Assembly (NCBI RefSeq): GCF_003443895.1
Contig: NZ_QQOA01000049.1
Location: forward strand, 1 to 48,377
Length of the DNA: 48,377 nt
Source: Paraburkholderia phosphatilytica
GTDB taxonomy: Bacteria > Pseudomonadota > Gammaproteobacteria > Burkholderiales > Burkholderiaceae
Direction: 5' to 3'
The notes beneath the pieces are model-generated. The model did no database searches. It was not told where the DNA came from and saw only the letters and a program-made list of their open reading frames with translations. A program made the translations under genes and the position numbers. Below, piece by piece: positions 1-7,036 of this stretch; positions within the stretch are counted from its first letter, which is position 1; each line of letters opens with the position of its first letter.

Positions 1-1
1 T

Positions 2-70
2 AAGCTCAAGAGCGGCCAGAAGCGCAAATCGATCATCGTCGCATGTTGGAAACAAGCCGAGCTGTGGTGA
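2..70 (+). CDS. possible 3' end of an upstream gene (22 codons)
   Basis: An open frame enters from the left edge and ends at a TGA at 68-70. Its last residues read QKRKSIIVACWKQAELW. The lysine/arginine-rich run followed by a tryptophan-ended tail looks like coding sequence, but 22 codons are too few to name a family. It could equally be chance. Confidence 0.25.
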   Translation, partial: KLKSGQKRKSIIVACWKQAELW

Positions 71-433
71 TGTCATGACTTACGTAAGTCTCAATAAGCT
101 GACCGTCACTTACCTATTGCCTTCGCCGCATCCATTCGCGCGGACCGTGTATCCAACCGGCGTGAAAGGGCGCGTTGAACTGCGTCCAGGAGGGCGTCGC
201 CGCTAACTGACGCAAATGCGGGGCGCTGCAACCTTCTTGAAAACGTGTGGCGAAGTGATCGCCAAGGAGGGATATGCGACCGGGCTTGCTTGAACGGCAA
301 TCGGCATCGATGCAAGCCTGGCTTCCGCGGTCGTCGTTCTCGGACTGAGAGAACGACGCTGCCTAACCGCCACTTGCGCGATTGACCGAAGCTGACTGGA
401 TTCGAGCAAGAACGGATGTCCGCTAAGCGCTGT
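71..433. other. intergenic stretch, no supported gene
   Basis: No frame here shows a ribosome binding site, a plausible start or a recognisable domain on either strand. The only structure seen is the 14-bp palindrome at 77-90. Open frames that run into 434-1651 are out-of-frame shadows of the monooxygenase. Confidence 0.5.
77..90. repeat. perfect 14-bp palindrome
   Basis: GACTTACGTAAGTC is identical to its reverse complement. It lies 7 bp after the stop of the partial frame at the left edge. With no loop it is a poor terminator; a dimeric regulator site is more likely. No neighbouring promoter could be identified. Confidence 0.5.
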
Positions 434-1651
434 TCAGAGCCAGGTACCACCCTGACGTTCGGTCGGCTCTCGTTCCAGGGCGTCGAAATCGTGAATCCAG
501 TCCAGATGATGAAGCAGGCTTTCGCGTGATTGCAGCCGGGCGTTGCGCGCCTGTGCTTCAGGTCCGTCCGGCAGATGCAGCACATCCGCCGTCGATATCG
601 ACGCGTACTGCACCTTGCGCGTGCGGCCCCGACGCAAGCGCTCATAAGCCTCCTGTGCATCACGCCAGCGACCCGGGCCCGCTTTGGCCAATTGAGCGGC
701 CAGCACCACGGCGTCTTCGATCGACTGATTGGCGCCCTGACCGTGATGCGGCACGAGCGCGTGCGCGGCATCGCCGATGAGCGTCACGCGGCCCTTGCTC
801 CAGCGCCCGAGCGGCGGACGATGGAACAAGCCCCAGCGCTGGCTGATCGGCACCGCCGAGATCATCTGCACAACCGCCGGATGCCAGTCCTTGATCAGAC
901 GCAACTGCTCGCCCTCGCTCGCAGGCGTGACCCAGTCACGAGACGCCCACGGCGACGGATGACGCTCGACGAGCAGGAAGTTCTGGTCGCCGTTGTCGCC
1001 GATCGGATAATGCAGCAGGTGGCCCTGCGGGCCGACCCAGAACTGAATCGCCTCGGGATCGGGCAGCAGATGCATGCGTTCGGCCGGCACCAAGCCGCGA
1101 AAACCCGAGCAGCCGGAATATAGCGCGTCGTCGTAGCCGAGCATCCAGCGACGCGTAATCGAGCGGGCCCCGTCCGCGCCAATCACCAGATCGGCGTCGA
1201 TGCGCCGGCCGTTGGCGAAACTCAGGCTCACACGATCCGGATGCTGCACGATATCGGTCAGCCGGTGGCCGAGATTAATGTGCTCGAGGCCGACCGCCTT
1301 CGACAGCACGGCCTGCAGATCCGCGCGATGCACGCCCCAGTACGATCCTCCGAACTGCTCGCGATAGCTCGGTTCGCCGTGATGCCGGCCGATCACTTCG
1401 CCGCTGCGCCCATCGCGATAGATCAACGCGGGGATCTCGGCGCACACCGCATCAAACGCTGCGCGGAGTCCCATGTGCTCGTAAAACCGCGTCGCATTTG
1501 CCGAGAGCGCGACGGCCGCGCCGACCTCGCGAAGCTCGTCGGTCTGCTCGTAGAGTTGCGCGTCGATTCCACGTTCTCGCAGCGCGAGCGCGAGCGTCAG
1601 GCCGCCGATGCCGGCACCGATGATTGCGATGTTCAGATCCATTCGTTCCAT
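434..1651 (-). CDS. FAD-dependent aromatic-ring monooxygenase (salicylate/6-hydroxynicotinate hydroxylase type)
   Basis: A 405-residue group-A flavoprotein monooxygenase. It has the N-terminal Rossmann motif GAGIGG at residues 12-17, the DG motif (VIGADGARS, about 157-165) and the GD motif LIGDAAHAL near 291-299, followed by PHHGQGANQSIEDA. Such enzymes use FAD and NAD(P)H to hydroxylate, often with decarboxylation, a phenolic or N-heteroaromatic acid. The start at 1651 was chosen because GGAGA lies 7 nt upstream; an in-frame ATG at 1642 is the alternative. The gene is divergent from a NahR-like regulator, which by analogy suggests induction by salicylate or a related acid. No ring-cleavage dioxygenase lies nearby, so the product must be handled elsewhere. 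Substrate is inferred. Confidence 0.9.
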   Translation of the reverse strand: MERMDLNIAIIGAGIGGLTLALALRERGIDAQLYEQTDELREVGAAVALSANATRFYEHMGLRAAFDAVCAEIPALIYRDGRSGEVIGRHHGEPSYREQFGGSYWGVHRADLQAVLSKAVGLEHINLGHRLTDIVQHPDRVSLSFANGRRIDADLVIGADGARSITRRWMLGYDDALYSGCSGFRGLVPAERMHLLPDPEAIQFWVGPQGHLLHYPIGDNGDQNFLLVERHPSPWASRDWVTPASEGEQLRLIKDWHPAVVQMISAVPISQRWGLFHRPPLGRWSKGRVTLIGDAAHALVPHHGQGANQSIEDAVVLAAQLAKAGPGRWRDAQEAYERLRRGRTRKVQYASISTADVLHLPDGPEAQARNARLQSRESLLHHLDWIHDFDALEREPTERQGGTWL

Positions 1652-1753
1652 GAGGCGTCTCCAGTGTTCAGACTGTGTATCCGGCACCGCATTTCCGCCT
1701 GGCCAAGGCCGATTGCGTGCGGGGTGTCTGAATTCTCGGTATTGGCCGCGCAT

Positions 1754-1774
1754 TTCACAATAAAATGGCGTGAA
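1754..1774. promoter_or_regulatory. candidate LysR operator, TTCAC-N11-GTGAA
   Basis: Two perfectly complementary 5-bp arms, TTCAC at 1754-1758 and GTGAA at 1770-1774, are separated by 11 bp. This is the T-N11-A geometry typical of LysR-type binding sites. It lies 44 bp before the regulator start and about 100 bp before the divergent monooxygenase start, so it could serve both autoregulation and activation. Confidence 0.55.
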
Positions 1775-1817
1775 TCCACGACATCACTGAAATCAATGAA
1801 GCTTAGAGATCCGCGCC

Positions 1818-2762
1818 ATGAACCTGAGCGATATCGATCTCAATCTGCTGCTGCTTTTTCATCGATTGATGCGGGAGCGGCGCGTGTCGACCGTTGCCGA
1901 GCAGATGAACATGAGTCAGCCGGGCGTGAGCAACGCGCTCGCCAAGTTGCGTCGGCGGCTCGGTGATCCGTTGTTCGTCCGCGGGCCGGGCGGCGTCGTG
2001 CCCACGCCCTTCGCCTTGAGCCTCGCGGAGCCGGTCGGTCAGGCGCTCGCGATTCTGCACGCCGCGCTCCATCCCGAGACGGGTTTCGATCCGCTGCGCG
2101 TCACGCGCACGATTACCATCGGCATGACCGATATCGGCGAGGTCGTCTTTCTGCCTGCGCTCGTCGAACGGCTGTCACGCGAGGCGCCAGGCATCGCGCT
2201 CAACACGGTTCGCGACACGAGCATCGATCTGCGACACGAGATGGCCGAAGGCAGGGTCGATCTCGCCATCGGGCTTTTGCCGCAACTCAAGGGTGGGTTT
2301 TATCAGCGCCGCCTGTTCGATCAGCGGTATGTCTGCCTGTTCAGGCGCGGCCACGCGCTCGAAGACGCGCCGCTCACGCTCGCCGCGTGGAGCGAGGCGG
2401 AGCATCTGGTGGTGGTGTCCGCCGGCACCGGGCACGGTCGAGTGGACGACTGGCTGAAACAGCGCCGCGTGCACCGCCGGGTGCGATTGACGGTCCCGCA
2501 CTTCATGAGCGTCGGCTACATCCTGCAACGCACCGACCTGATCGCCACGGTGCCGGAGCAACTGGCTCTCCAACTGGCTGCGCCGTTCTCCCTCAGCCTG
2601 CGCGCATTGCCTTTGACGTTACCCGCTGCGCCGATCCATTTGCTCTGGCATGCGCGAGTTCAACAGGACGAAGGCAATCGATGGCTGCGCGAGATGGTGA
2701 TCGATCTGTTCGCAGAATCGGCGAAAAAGACGCAAGGAAAGAAGATCGTGCGGAAAAGCTAG
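1818..2762 (+). CDS. LysR-family regulator, NahR-like
   Basis: A 314-residue LysR-type regulator with an N-terminal winged HTH (about 6-65, including MSQPGVSNALAKLRRRLGDP) and a C-terminal effector-binding domain. Several stretches follow NahR, the salicylate-responsive activator, as I recall it: ITIGMTDIGEVVFLPAL, NTVRDTSIDLRH, VDLAIGLLPQLKGGFYQRRL, HILQRTDL-type sequence near residue 235 and a terminal WLREMVIDLF. The usual family length is about 300, so it is full length. It is divergent from the FAD monooxygenase across a short intergenic region with a LysR-type palindrome, the classic arrangement for a regulator and its target. The effector (salicylate or similar) is inferred from this resemblance. 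Confidence 0.9.
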   Translation: MNLSDIDLNLLLLFHRLMRERRVSTVAEQMNMSQPGVSNALAKLRRRLGDPLFVRGPGGVVPTPFALSLAEPVGQALAILHAALHPETGFDPLRVTRTITIGMTDIGEVVFLPALVERLSREAPGIALNTVRDTSIDLRHEMAEGRVDLAIGLLPQLKGGFYQRRLFDQRYVCLFRRGHALEDAPLTLAAWSEAEHLVVVSAGTGHGRVDDWLKQRRVHRRVRLTVPHFMSVGYILQRTDLIATVPEQLALQLAAPFSLSLRALPLTLPAAPIHLLWHARVQQDEGNRWLREMVIDLFAESAKKTQGKKIVRKS

Positions 2763-3303
2763 ACGCTGAGCGGTCAAATTTGAGGAAGCGAGCATACAAA
2801 GGCACATGGCATGAGGGTCGCTTGCAGACGTCGTCAAGGTACATTCCAAGGTCAGCTGCACCCGGCAAGCGGCCGTTGACGGCCTGCGGTGTAGACCATC
2901 AGCTGTGGGTCGGGTTATGCCTCTTGCATGAGACGCGCTGCCGAGGTGATCGTCGCATGCGGCCGCGGGGGCACAGTGCGGCCAGCAGCGGTCGTTCATC
3001 GGACAGTGCGGGACGTCGGCTGAAGGTCCGCTTCCAGGCGGAATTCACCCATTCAGAAATTTCAGCAATCTCTTGTTTGTCCTTTGCCCTTCTGATCTGG
3101 AAGAATATGAAGAGCAGGCCGAAGATCGCATTGGTTGGTGTCGCGAGAGCCCACAGGCAGGTCTTCCAGTCCGGGGACACCTGGGGCATCATGGCTTGCT
3201 CTCGCATCGAGGTTTGTTGCATCCACTTTCACCGCCCGACTTGCCCCGCCGTGCTCGAGAGCCGGTCACGGTCTGAAAGCGGCCGCTTCCAAGCCATGAC
3301 TGC
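2763..3303. other. intergenic stretch between the LysR gene and the brn module
   Basis: Apart from the weak reverse-strand frame at 2899-3222 I see no supported gene. The long forward frame crossing the region is a continuation of an out-of-frame reading of the LysR gene. Confidence 0.4.
2899..3222 (-). CDS. possible small membrane protein
   Basis: A 107-residue frame with one convincing hydrophobic segment (NAIFGLLFIFFQI, about 31-43) followed by a charged stretch (RRAKDKQEIAEISEWV). The remaining C-terminal part is arginine-rich and looks less like real protein. Only a weak GGTGA lies upstream of the first ATG; internal ATGs at residues 6 and 11 are alternatives. I do not recognise a family. 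It sits in the gap between the LysR gene and the brn module. Confidence 0.3.
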   Translation of the reverse strand: MQQTSMREQAMMPQVSPDWKTCLWALATPTNAIFGLLFIFFQIRRAKDKQEIAEISEWVNSAWKRTFSRRPALSDERPLLAALCPRGRMRRSPRQRVSCKRHNPTHS

Positions 3304-3615
3304 TCATGCCACCTTCAGTGGGTGCTCTTTCAGGTAGGTCTTGAGCGCGTCATTCATGCGCGTCTGCCAGCCCGCGCCAGTCGCTCGAAATGCCTCCAGA
3401 ACTTCTGCGTCATATCGCATCGTCAGCTGTTCTTTCGGGTTCTCCTTCGGCGGCCGACCCATGCGCTTCTGCATGACTTCCACGAACGGGCGCGCTTTCG
3501 CGAAATCATTGGCGGTCCATTCCGGGTTATCCGGATCCGCTGCGATGCCACGCTGGATTGCTGCCTCCGTGGTGGCGGTGTTGCGGATCAGCTTAGTCTT
3601 GCTCATATGCGTCAA
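3304..3615 (-). CDS. brnA: BrnA-family antitoxin
   Basis: A 103-residue BrnA antitoxin of the CopG-like type. The characteristic parts are visible: a linker with NPEWTANDFAKARPF (about 29-43), the GRPP motif near residue 53, and a C-terminal DNA-binding segment (KEQLTMRYDAEVLEAFRATG, GWQTRMNDALKTYL). BrnA neutralises the RNase toxin BrnT and autorepresses the operon. It lies downstream of brnT with a 23-nt overlap, the normal toxin-first gene order. A second ATG at residue 4 is possible. The antitoxin is intact whereas the toxin start is frameshifted. Confidence 0.9.
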   Translation of the reverse strand: MTHMSKTKLIRNTATTEAAIQRGIAADPDNPEWTANDFAKARPFVEVMQKRMGRPPKENPKEQLTMRYDAEVLEAFRATGAGWQTRMNDALKTYLKEHPLKVA

Positions 3616-3860
3616 TCTCCATGTTGCTCGCCTTGCGCAGGCTGATGATGCGCATGGTCTCGTCGCGGGGCGTGAAAACCACGCTGTACAGCCGCCAGCC
3701 TAACAGTGCAATGCCCCTGTACCGATCCTCACTGTAGTCGTGCCGGGTGTCCAGCACTACAAGCATTCCGTCCCAGTCGAGCCGCGCGGCCTCGGCGAGC
3801 GATACGCCGTGCTTTGCCTGGTTCGAGGCGTCTTTCGCCCGGGTCAAATGTGATTTTCAT
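3593..3860 (-). pseudogene. brnT: BrnT-family toxin, frameshifted near the start
   Basis: The body of a BrnT ribonuclease toxin is clear: KDASNQAKHGVSLAEAA, then the RGIALLGWRLYSVVFTPR strand and RIISLRKASNMEIDAYE. The natural start should be the ATG at 3858-3860, which encodes MKITFDP, the usual first strand. However, this frame is joined to the body only if one G is removed from the CCCGGG at 3838-3843. As written, MKITFDP runs into a wrong frame, and the body can only begin from a TTG at 3847 that lacks the first strand. With the base removed the protein would be 88 residues, the normal length. Either the toxin is inactivated or this is a sequencing error in a G/C run. Catalytic residues in the body look present. 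Confidence 0.85.
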
Positions 3861-3867
3861 TCCACTT

Positions 3868-3896
3868 ATTGTAGTGTCGAAAAGCATGGGGTGCAA
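3868..3896 (-). promoter_or_regulatory. brnTA promoter, TTGCAC-N17-TACAAT
   Basis: On the reverse strand a -35 TTGCAC (3896-3891) and a -10 TACAAT (3873-3868) are separated by exactly 17 bp. Transcription should begin around 3861, essentially at the brnT ATG (3860), so the transcript would be leaderless or nearly so. The -35 lies inside one arm of the inverted repeat at 3891-3928. Confidence 0.65.
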
Positions 3897-3928
3897 TGAC
3901 TTTCTGTAACGCCAAAAAATCATTGCAC
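3891..3928. promoter_or_regulatory. 9-bp inverted repeat, candidate brn operator
   Basis: GTGCAATGA at 3891-3899 and TCATTGCAC at 3920-3928 are perfect complements separated by 20 bp, which is two helical turns. One arm covers the -35 of the brn promoter. The spacing suits co-operative binding of a ribbon-helix-helix repressor such as BrnA. A terminator is unlikely with such a long loop. Confidence 0.6.
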
Positions 3929-4173
3929 ATTGTTTCGTGAGTGCATACTCCGCGAGCGGCCAGCGGCGGGCACAGACCTGAATGACCGGGATGAAGATGG
4001 GATCGGCCACACACTTCGCACGAAGGTAGCCGTCTGCTCCGGGTCGGAACTTGTCGCTTGGGTGTCGTCGTGCCGCGGGAGCCCGCGAGAGGGTGTGGCG
4101 TCGGGCCGGGCTCCCCCTTATTTTCAGCCGTATCAACAGTGCGATGGCCAGGCGGCAGCATCGTCATCTTGCT
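3929..4173. other. spacer between the brn and tac modules
   Basis: No gene is supported here. A reverse-strand frame with several cysteines and histidines crosses it, but it lacks a ribosome binding site and a recognisable family. Confidence 0.4.
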
Positions 4174-4206
4174 GTAATGACGAAGTCATTACGATTCTGA
4201 TATACT
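4174..4206 (+). promoter_or_regulatory. tacAT promoter with palindromic operator
   Basis: GTAATGAC-GAA-GTCATTAC (4174-4192) is a perfect 8-bp-arm palindrome. It overlaps a -35-like TGACGA (4178-4183), which is 17 bp from a -10 TATACT (4201-4206). The start codon follows at 4239. This is the expected layout for autorepression by the TacA antitoxin with its toxin as co-repressor. Confidence 0.65.
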
Positions 4207-4238
4207 CTAGCCTTCTCCAGCTTTTCAGGGAGGCCTGT

Positions 4239-4541
4239 ATGCCTACCCCGCACGCCGTCGCTCCAAGGCGCGAGGCGCTCAACATGCGAATCACGTCCGA
4301 CGAGCGCAATCTGATCGACCGGGCCGCTGCTGCTCGGGGCCAGACGCGCACCGACTTCATTCTCGCGGCAGCGCGCGCCGCAGCTGAGGAAACGCTTGTT
4401 GAGACCGCGCTCGTCCGTGCGACACCCGAGGTCTTCGCCGAGTTCATGGCGCGCCTCGACGCTGCGCCTGCGCCGAATGAGCGCCTCAAACGCACCATGC
4501 GCACACCCGCACCCTGGGACGCTCCCAGCGGAGCGGCATGA
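4239..4541 (+). CDS. tacA: TacA-type antitoxin (DUF1778)
   Basis: A 100-residue DUF1778 antitoxin. The ribbon-helix-helix DNA-binding part is NMRITSDERNLIDRAAAARG (about 15-34) followed by QTRTDFILAAARAAAEE. The C-terminal part (from about residue 60) should wrap the toxin. The ATG at 4239 follows CAGGGAGG. Its stop overlaps the toxin start in ATGA (4538-4541), so the two are translationally coupled. The promoter immediately upstream carries a palindrome suited to autoregulation. Confidence 0.9.
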   Translation: MPTPHAVAPRREALNMRITSDERNLIDRAAAARGQTRTDFILAAARAAAEETLVETALVRATPEVFAEFMARLDAAPAPNERLKRTMRTPAPWDAPSGAA

Positions 4542-5029
4542 CGCTGCGCGCACCAGAGCCCCTCCATAGCCACCATGTGCTCAAAACTTTTGAGTCGGGG
4601 GAAACGAGCCTCGACGAATGGCTGAGGCGCCGCGCGCTCAAGAACCAAGCGAGCGGCGCCACGCGTACCTTCGTCGTCTGCGACGATGCGGGAGTGATCG
4701 CCTACTACGCGCTCGCTTCGGGCGCTGTCGATGTAGACGCGGCGCCAGGTCGTTTCCGCCGCAACATGCCTGATCCTATCCCCGTGGTCGTGCTCGCACG
4801 GTTGGCCGTCGATCGCGCTTGGCAGGGTAAAGGCGTGGCTCGGGCACTGATGCGCGATGCCGGCGCTCGCATCGCGCAGGCAGCAGACGTAATAGGGATT
4901 CGCGGCGTCATCGCGCACGCGCTCAACCAGGACGCGCACCGCTTCTATCTCGCGCTGGGCTTCGAGGTCTCGCCGCTTGCACCGATGACGGTCATGATGA
5001 CGCTGGCGGACCTGAAGGCCGCGCTCTGA
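4538..5029 (+). CDS. tacT: TacT-type GNAT acetyltransferase toxin
   Basis: A 163-residue GNAT-fold protein. TacT-type toxins acetylate the amino group of charged aminoacyl-tRNA and stop translation. Visible features are the acetyl-CoA loop RAWQGKGVARALM (about 94-106), the preceding strand VVVLARLAV, and the C-terminal HRFYLALGFE with the conserved tyrosine. Length is normal for the family (about 160-175). It begins inside the last codon of tacA. The pairing with a DUF1778 antitoxin makes the toxin role much more likely than metabolic acetylation. Confidence 0.9.
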   Translation: MTLRAPEPLHSHHVLKTFESGETSLDEWLRRRALKNQASGATRTFVVCDDAGVIAYYALASGAVDVDAAPGRFRRNMPDPIPVVVLARLAVDRAWQGKGVARALMRDAGARIAQAADVIGIRGVIAHALNQDAHRFYLALGFEVSPLAPMTVMMTLADLKAAL

Positions 5030-5163
5030 TCCAACGCGACACATGCCTCTTGGGGCTCTGGATGACCATTCGGCGACCTGATCGGTCAGAGGTCGGCCAC
5101 AAGCGGACGCTCGACCGCAGCTCGAGGATCGCTAACAATCTCGGGAAACCAGTGCTTCCATCA

Positions 5164-5542
5164 ATGGATATTCTCGAACCAAACCGCTCACCGCCTGAAT
5201 CGGAGATGTCGCTCGCGCCTTGGATGTTGGAGCACCGCGCACCGGGCGCGCGCGAGTTTGTCGGGCAGCTCGCGGCCGCTGAGGTGATGCCATGGCGATG
5301 TCCTTGTGGCTGTGGGTTCATCAATTTCCAGATCAATGGCCACGAACCTGCACCGCCGGTGCGTACACATCCTTGGCAACTTCATATTCGGCCCGGACGA
5401 GAAGGCAGCGGGAATATTTATATTCGAGAGCGGTGGTCTCTTGAGCGGGATCGAGGTCTACGGGCTGGCCGGCGATGTCCCTGCCGTTTTGCCACGAGCA
5501 GACGCACTTCGGCTGTTCTCCATCTTGCCAGAGACGCGCTGA
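5164..5542 (+). pseudogene. small conserved hypothetical gene, frameshifted
   Basis: Two adjoining frames appear to be halves of one ~125-residue protein. The first starts at the ATG at 5164 and contains MPWRCPCGCGFINFQING up to about 5365. The second carries ILGNFIFGPDEKAAGIFIFE and LLSGIEVYGLAGD, ending at 5542. The CPCGC motif and the GIFIFE / GIEVYGLAGD strands resemble a small hypothetical family I have seen in Burkholderia relatives, in which both parts are in one frame. The frame change lies around 5360-5375. It is either a decayed gene or a sequencing error. Function is unknown; it sits between two toxin-antitoxin modules. Confidence 0.55.
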
Positions 5543-5710
5543 AAGACCCATATATCTGTGATTTCCTCGGCCTACCCGAAAGCACGCAGGAGCGCGATAT
5601 CGCACGAGCGCTCACGCTGCATATAACTCGCTTCCAGGCGAACTTGATCTCGACACACGCAGGGCACCATCAGGCGACATCAGCGAGAATTTGACCGACT
5701 GGGCATTGGT

Positions 5711-5739
5711 TTGACGTCAATTGAGCAATTTGCTACAAT
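5711..5739 (+). promoter_or_regulatory. xre-res promoter, TTGACG-N17-TACAAT, with palindromes
   Basis: A near-consensus sigma-70 promoter: -35 TTGACG (5711-5716), 17-bp spacer, -10 TACAAT (5734-5739). The -35 is part of the perfect palindrome TTGACGTCAA (5711-5720). A second pair of arms, TGAGCA (5722-5727) and TGCTCA (5753-5758), brackets the -10. Both could be operator half-sites for the Xre-type antitoxin. Confidence 0.75.
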
Positions 5740-5773
5740 GGTTTGGTTCAAATGCTCATTTTGGGATGTTGCG

Positions 5774-6271
5774 ATGGCTGCGATTTCTTCGTCGGATCAG
5801 AAGCCGGTGCGCGGGCGTGCCCGGGCCGCTGCAGCGATGTCAGGCGCGCCAGCCGCGGAAGCGGGCTTGGCGGAATTCGCCGACTTTGTGAGGCTCGGCC
5901 CGATTGCCCAGAGCCGGGAGATCCGGCTTGGCCTCGACGCCCAGATCGTTGGGCGTGTTGCGGCGGCGATCCTGAACACGAGCGTGCAGTCGTTGCTGGC
6001 CAGCCTTCGCATTCCGTCGAGTACGCTAACCCGGAAGCTCGCGGCCGGCGATCGCCTGAGCAGCGGCGAATCAGACCGCGTCTCGAGGGTCATCCTGATC
6101 CACGCACATGCGACCGACGTATTCGAGAGCCGCGACCTGGCTGCACAATGGATGCAGACTCCGCACGCCGAGCTCGATGACGAGATGCCGGTGGCAATGC
6201 TCGACACCCAGACCGGCTACGACGAGGTGCAGCGCATCCTGCATCGGATCGAGTTCGGTATCGGTGTATGA
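5774..6271 (+). CDS. Xre/ParS/MbcA-type antitoxin (DUF2384) of a RES toxin
   Basis: A 165-residue antitoxin of the Xre-MbcA-ParS toxin-binding group. The N-terminal half is helical and should bind DNA (LNTSVQSLLASLRIPSST, LTRKLAAGDRLSSGESDRV). The C-terminal part (about 100-165) has the toxin-binding features: ATDVFESRDLAAQWMQTPH, a PVAMLDTQTGYDEVQRILHRIE stretch and a short tail. The ATG at 5774 was chosen over an upstream in-frame ATG because GGGA lies at the right distance and the promoter's predicted transcription start (about 5746) would exclude the longer version. The stop overlaps the toxin start in ATGA. Confidence 0.88.
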   Translation: MAAISSSDQKPVRGRARAAAAMSGAPAAEAGLAEFADFVRLGPIAQSREIRLGLDAQIVGRVAAAILNTSVQSLLASLRIPSSTLTRKLAAGDRLSSGESDRVSRVILIHAHATDVFESRDLAAQWMQTPHAELDDEMPVAMLDTQTGYDEVQRILHRIEFGIGV

Positions 6272-6735
6272 AGCTCTACAGGCTCGCGAAGGACCGTCCG
6301 GGCAAGTATCGGGCGGACGACCTGAGCGGCAACGGTGCGGCGATCGCGGGCGGTCGCTGGAATCCGCCAGGCATGCGCGCGCTCTACACCTGCGTGAGTC
6401 CGTCAACCGCCGTGCTCGAGTTGCGCGTGCACGCGTCGGGGATCATTCCGGCCGGGAACCTTTTCCTGATCGAGGTGAGCGTACCCGACGAGCTGATCGC
6501 GCGGGGATATCAGCCGGAGCTGCCGCAGGACTGGGCGGCGCTGGCGGCACCGGCATCGACCGTAGAGATCGGCCGGGCGTGGCTGGCGGAAGGCAGGTCG
6601 CTCGCGATGAAGGTCCCGTCGGTAGTGTGCCCCGCAGACTGGAACGTGATTCTCAATCCTCTTCACGGGGATTTTCGGAGCCTGAAGGTGACCCGGCAGG
6701 AAGCGTTCGTGCTGGACGCGAGGCTCTTCCGCTGA
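6268..6735 (+). CDS. RES-domain toxin (NAD+-degrading type)
   Basis: A 155-residue RES-domain protein. The family's name-giving residues are visible: Arg in GGRWNPPGMRALYT (about 30-43), Glu in AVLELRVH, and a Ser in the C-terminal half. RES toxins such as MbcT and ParT deplete NAD+ or transfer ADP-ribose. The gene starts with ATG overlapping the antitoxin stop by 4 nt and is about the normal length, with no sign of damage. It is the third toxin-antitoxin module in under 3.5 kb. Confidence 0.9.
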   Translation: MKLYRLAKDRPGKYRADDLSGNGAAIAGGRWNPPGMRALYTCVSPSTAVLELRVHASGIIPAGNLFLIEVSVPDELIARGYQPELPQDWAALAAPASTVEIGRAWLAEGRSLAMKVPSVVCPADWNVILNPLHGDFRSLKVTRQEAFVLDARLFR

Positions 6736-7036
6736 ACGTACGCGAGTGTCACTCGAAACGAGGGCGGTCAGATATTCCGGTTGTATGTCGCCCTCTATGA
6801 GAAGCCAAGGGCGAAAGCCGGCCAAAGAACCGTCGCCGCAGTTCGTGGGACGAGGATCGTGAACAGCCGCCGGGCCTCCAGATGAAAAGGCCCGGGTCAT
6901 CATGCGGTTTGTATTGCCGGCAAAGCGGCGAACTCAGGCAACAGCTGTGTGTTGATACCAGTGCCGGCAGAAGAGCGGCGCAGTGCGGTCAGGTCCTGCA
7001 GTAGTGAATGGTGATGGCCGGGATATGCGAAGCAGC
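6736..7036. other. convergent intergenic region with hairpin
   Basis: No gene is supported. CCGGGCCT (6870-6877) and AGGCCCGG (6888-6895) form a perfect 8-bp stem with a 10-nt loop. It may act as a bidirectional terminator between the RES gene and the convergent membrane-protein gene, although a T tract is missing on both strands. Confidence 0.45.

Noticed and set aside
2387..3337. 316-codon forward frame after the NahR-like gene
   Set aside because: Begins inside the regulator in another frame, and the part beyond it has no domain or start site.
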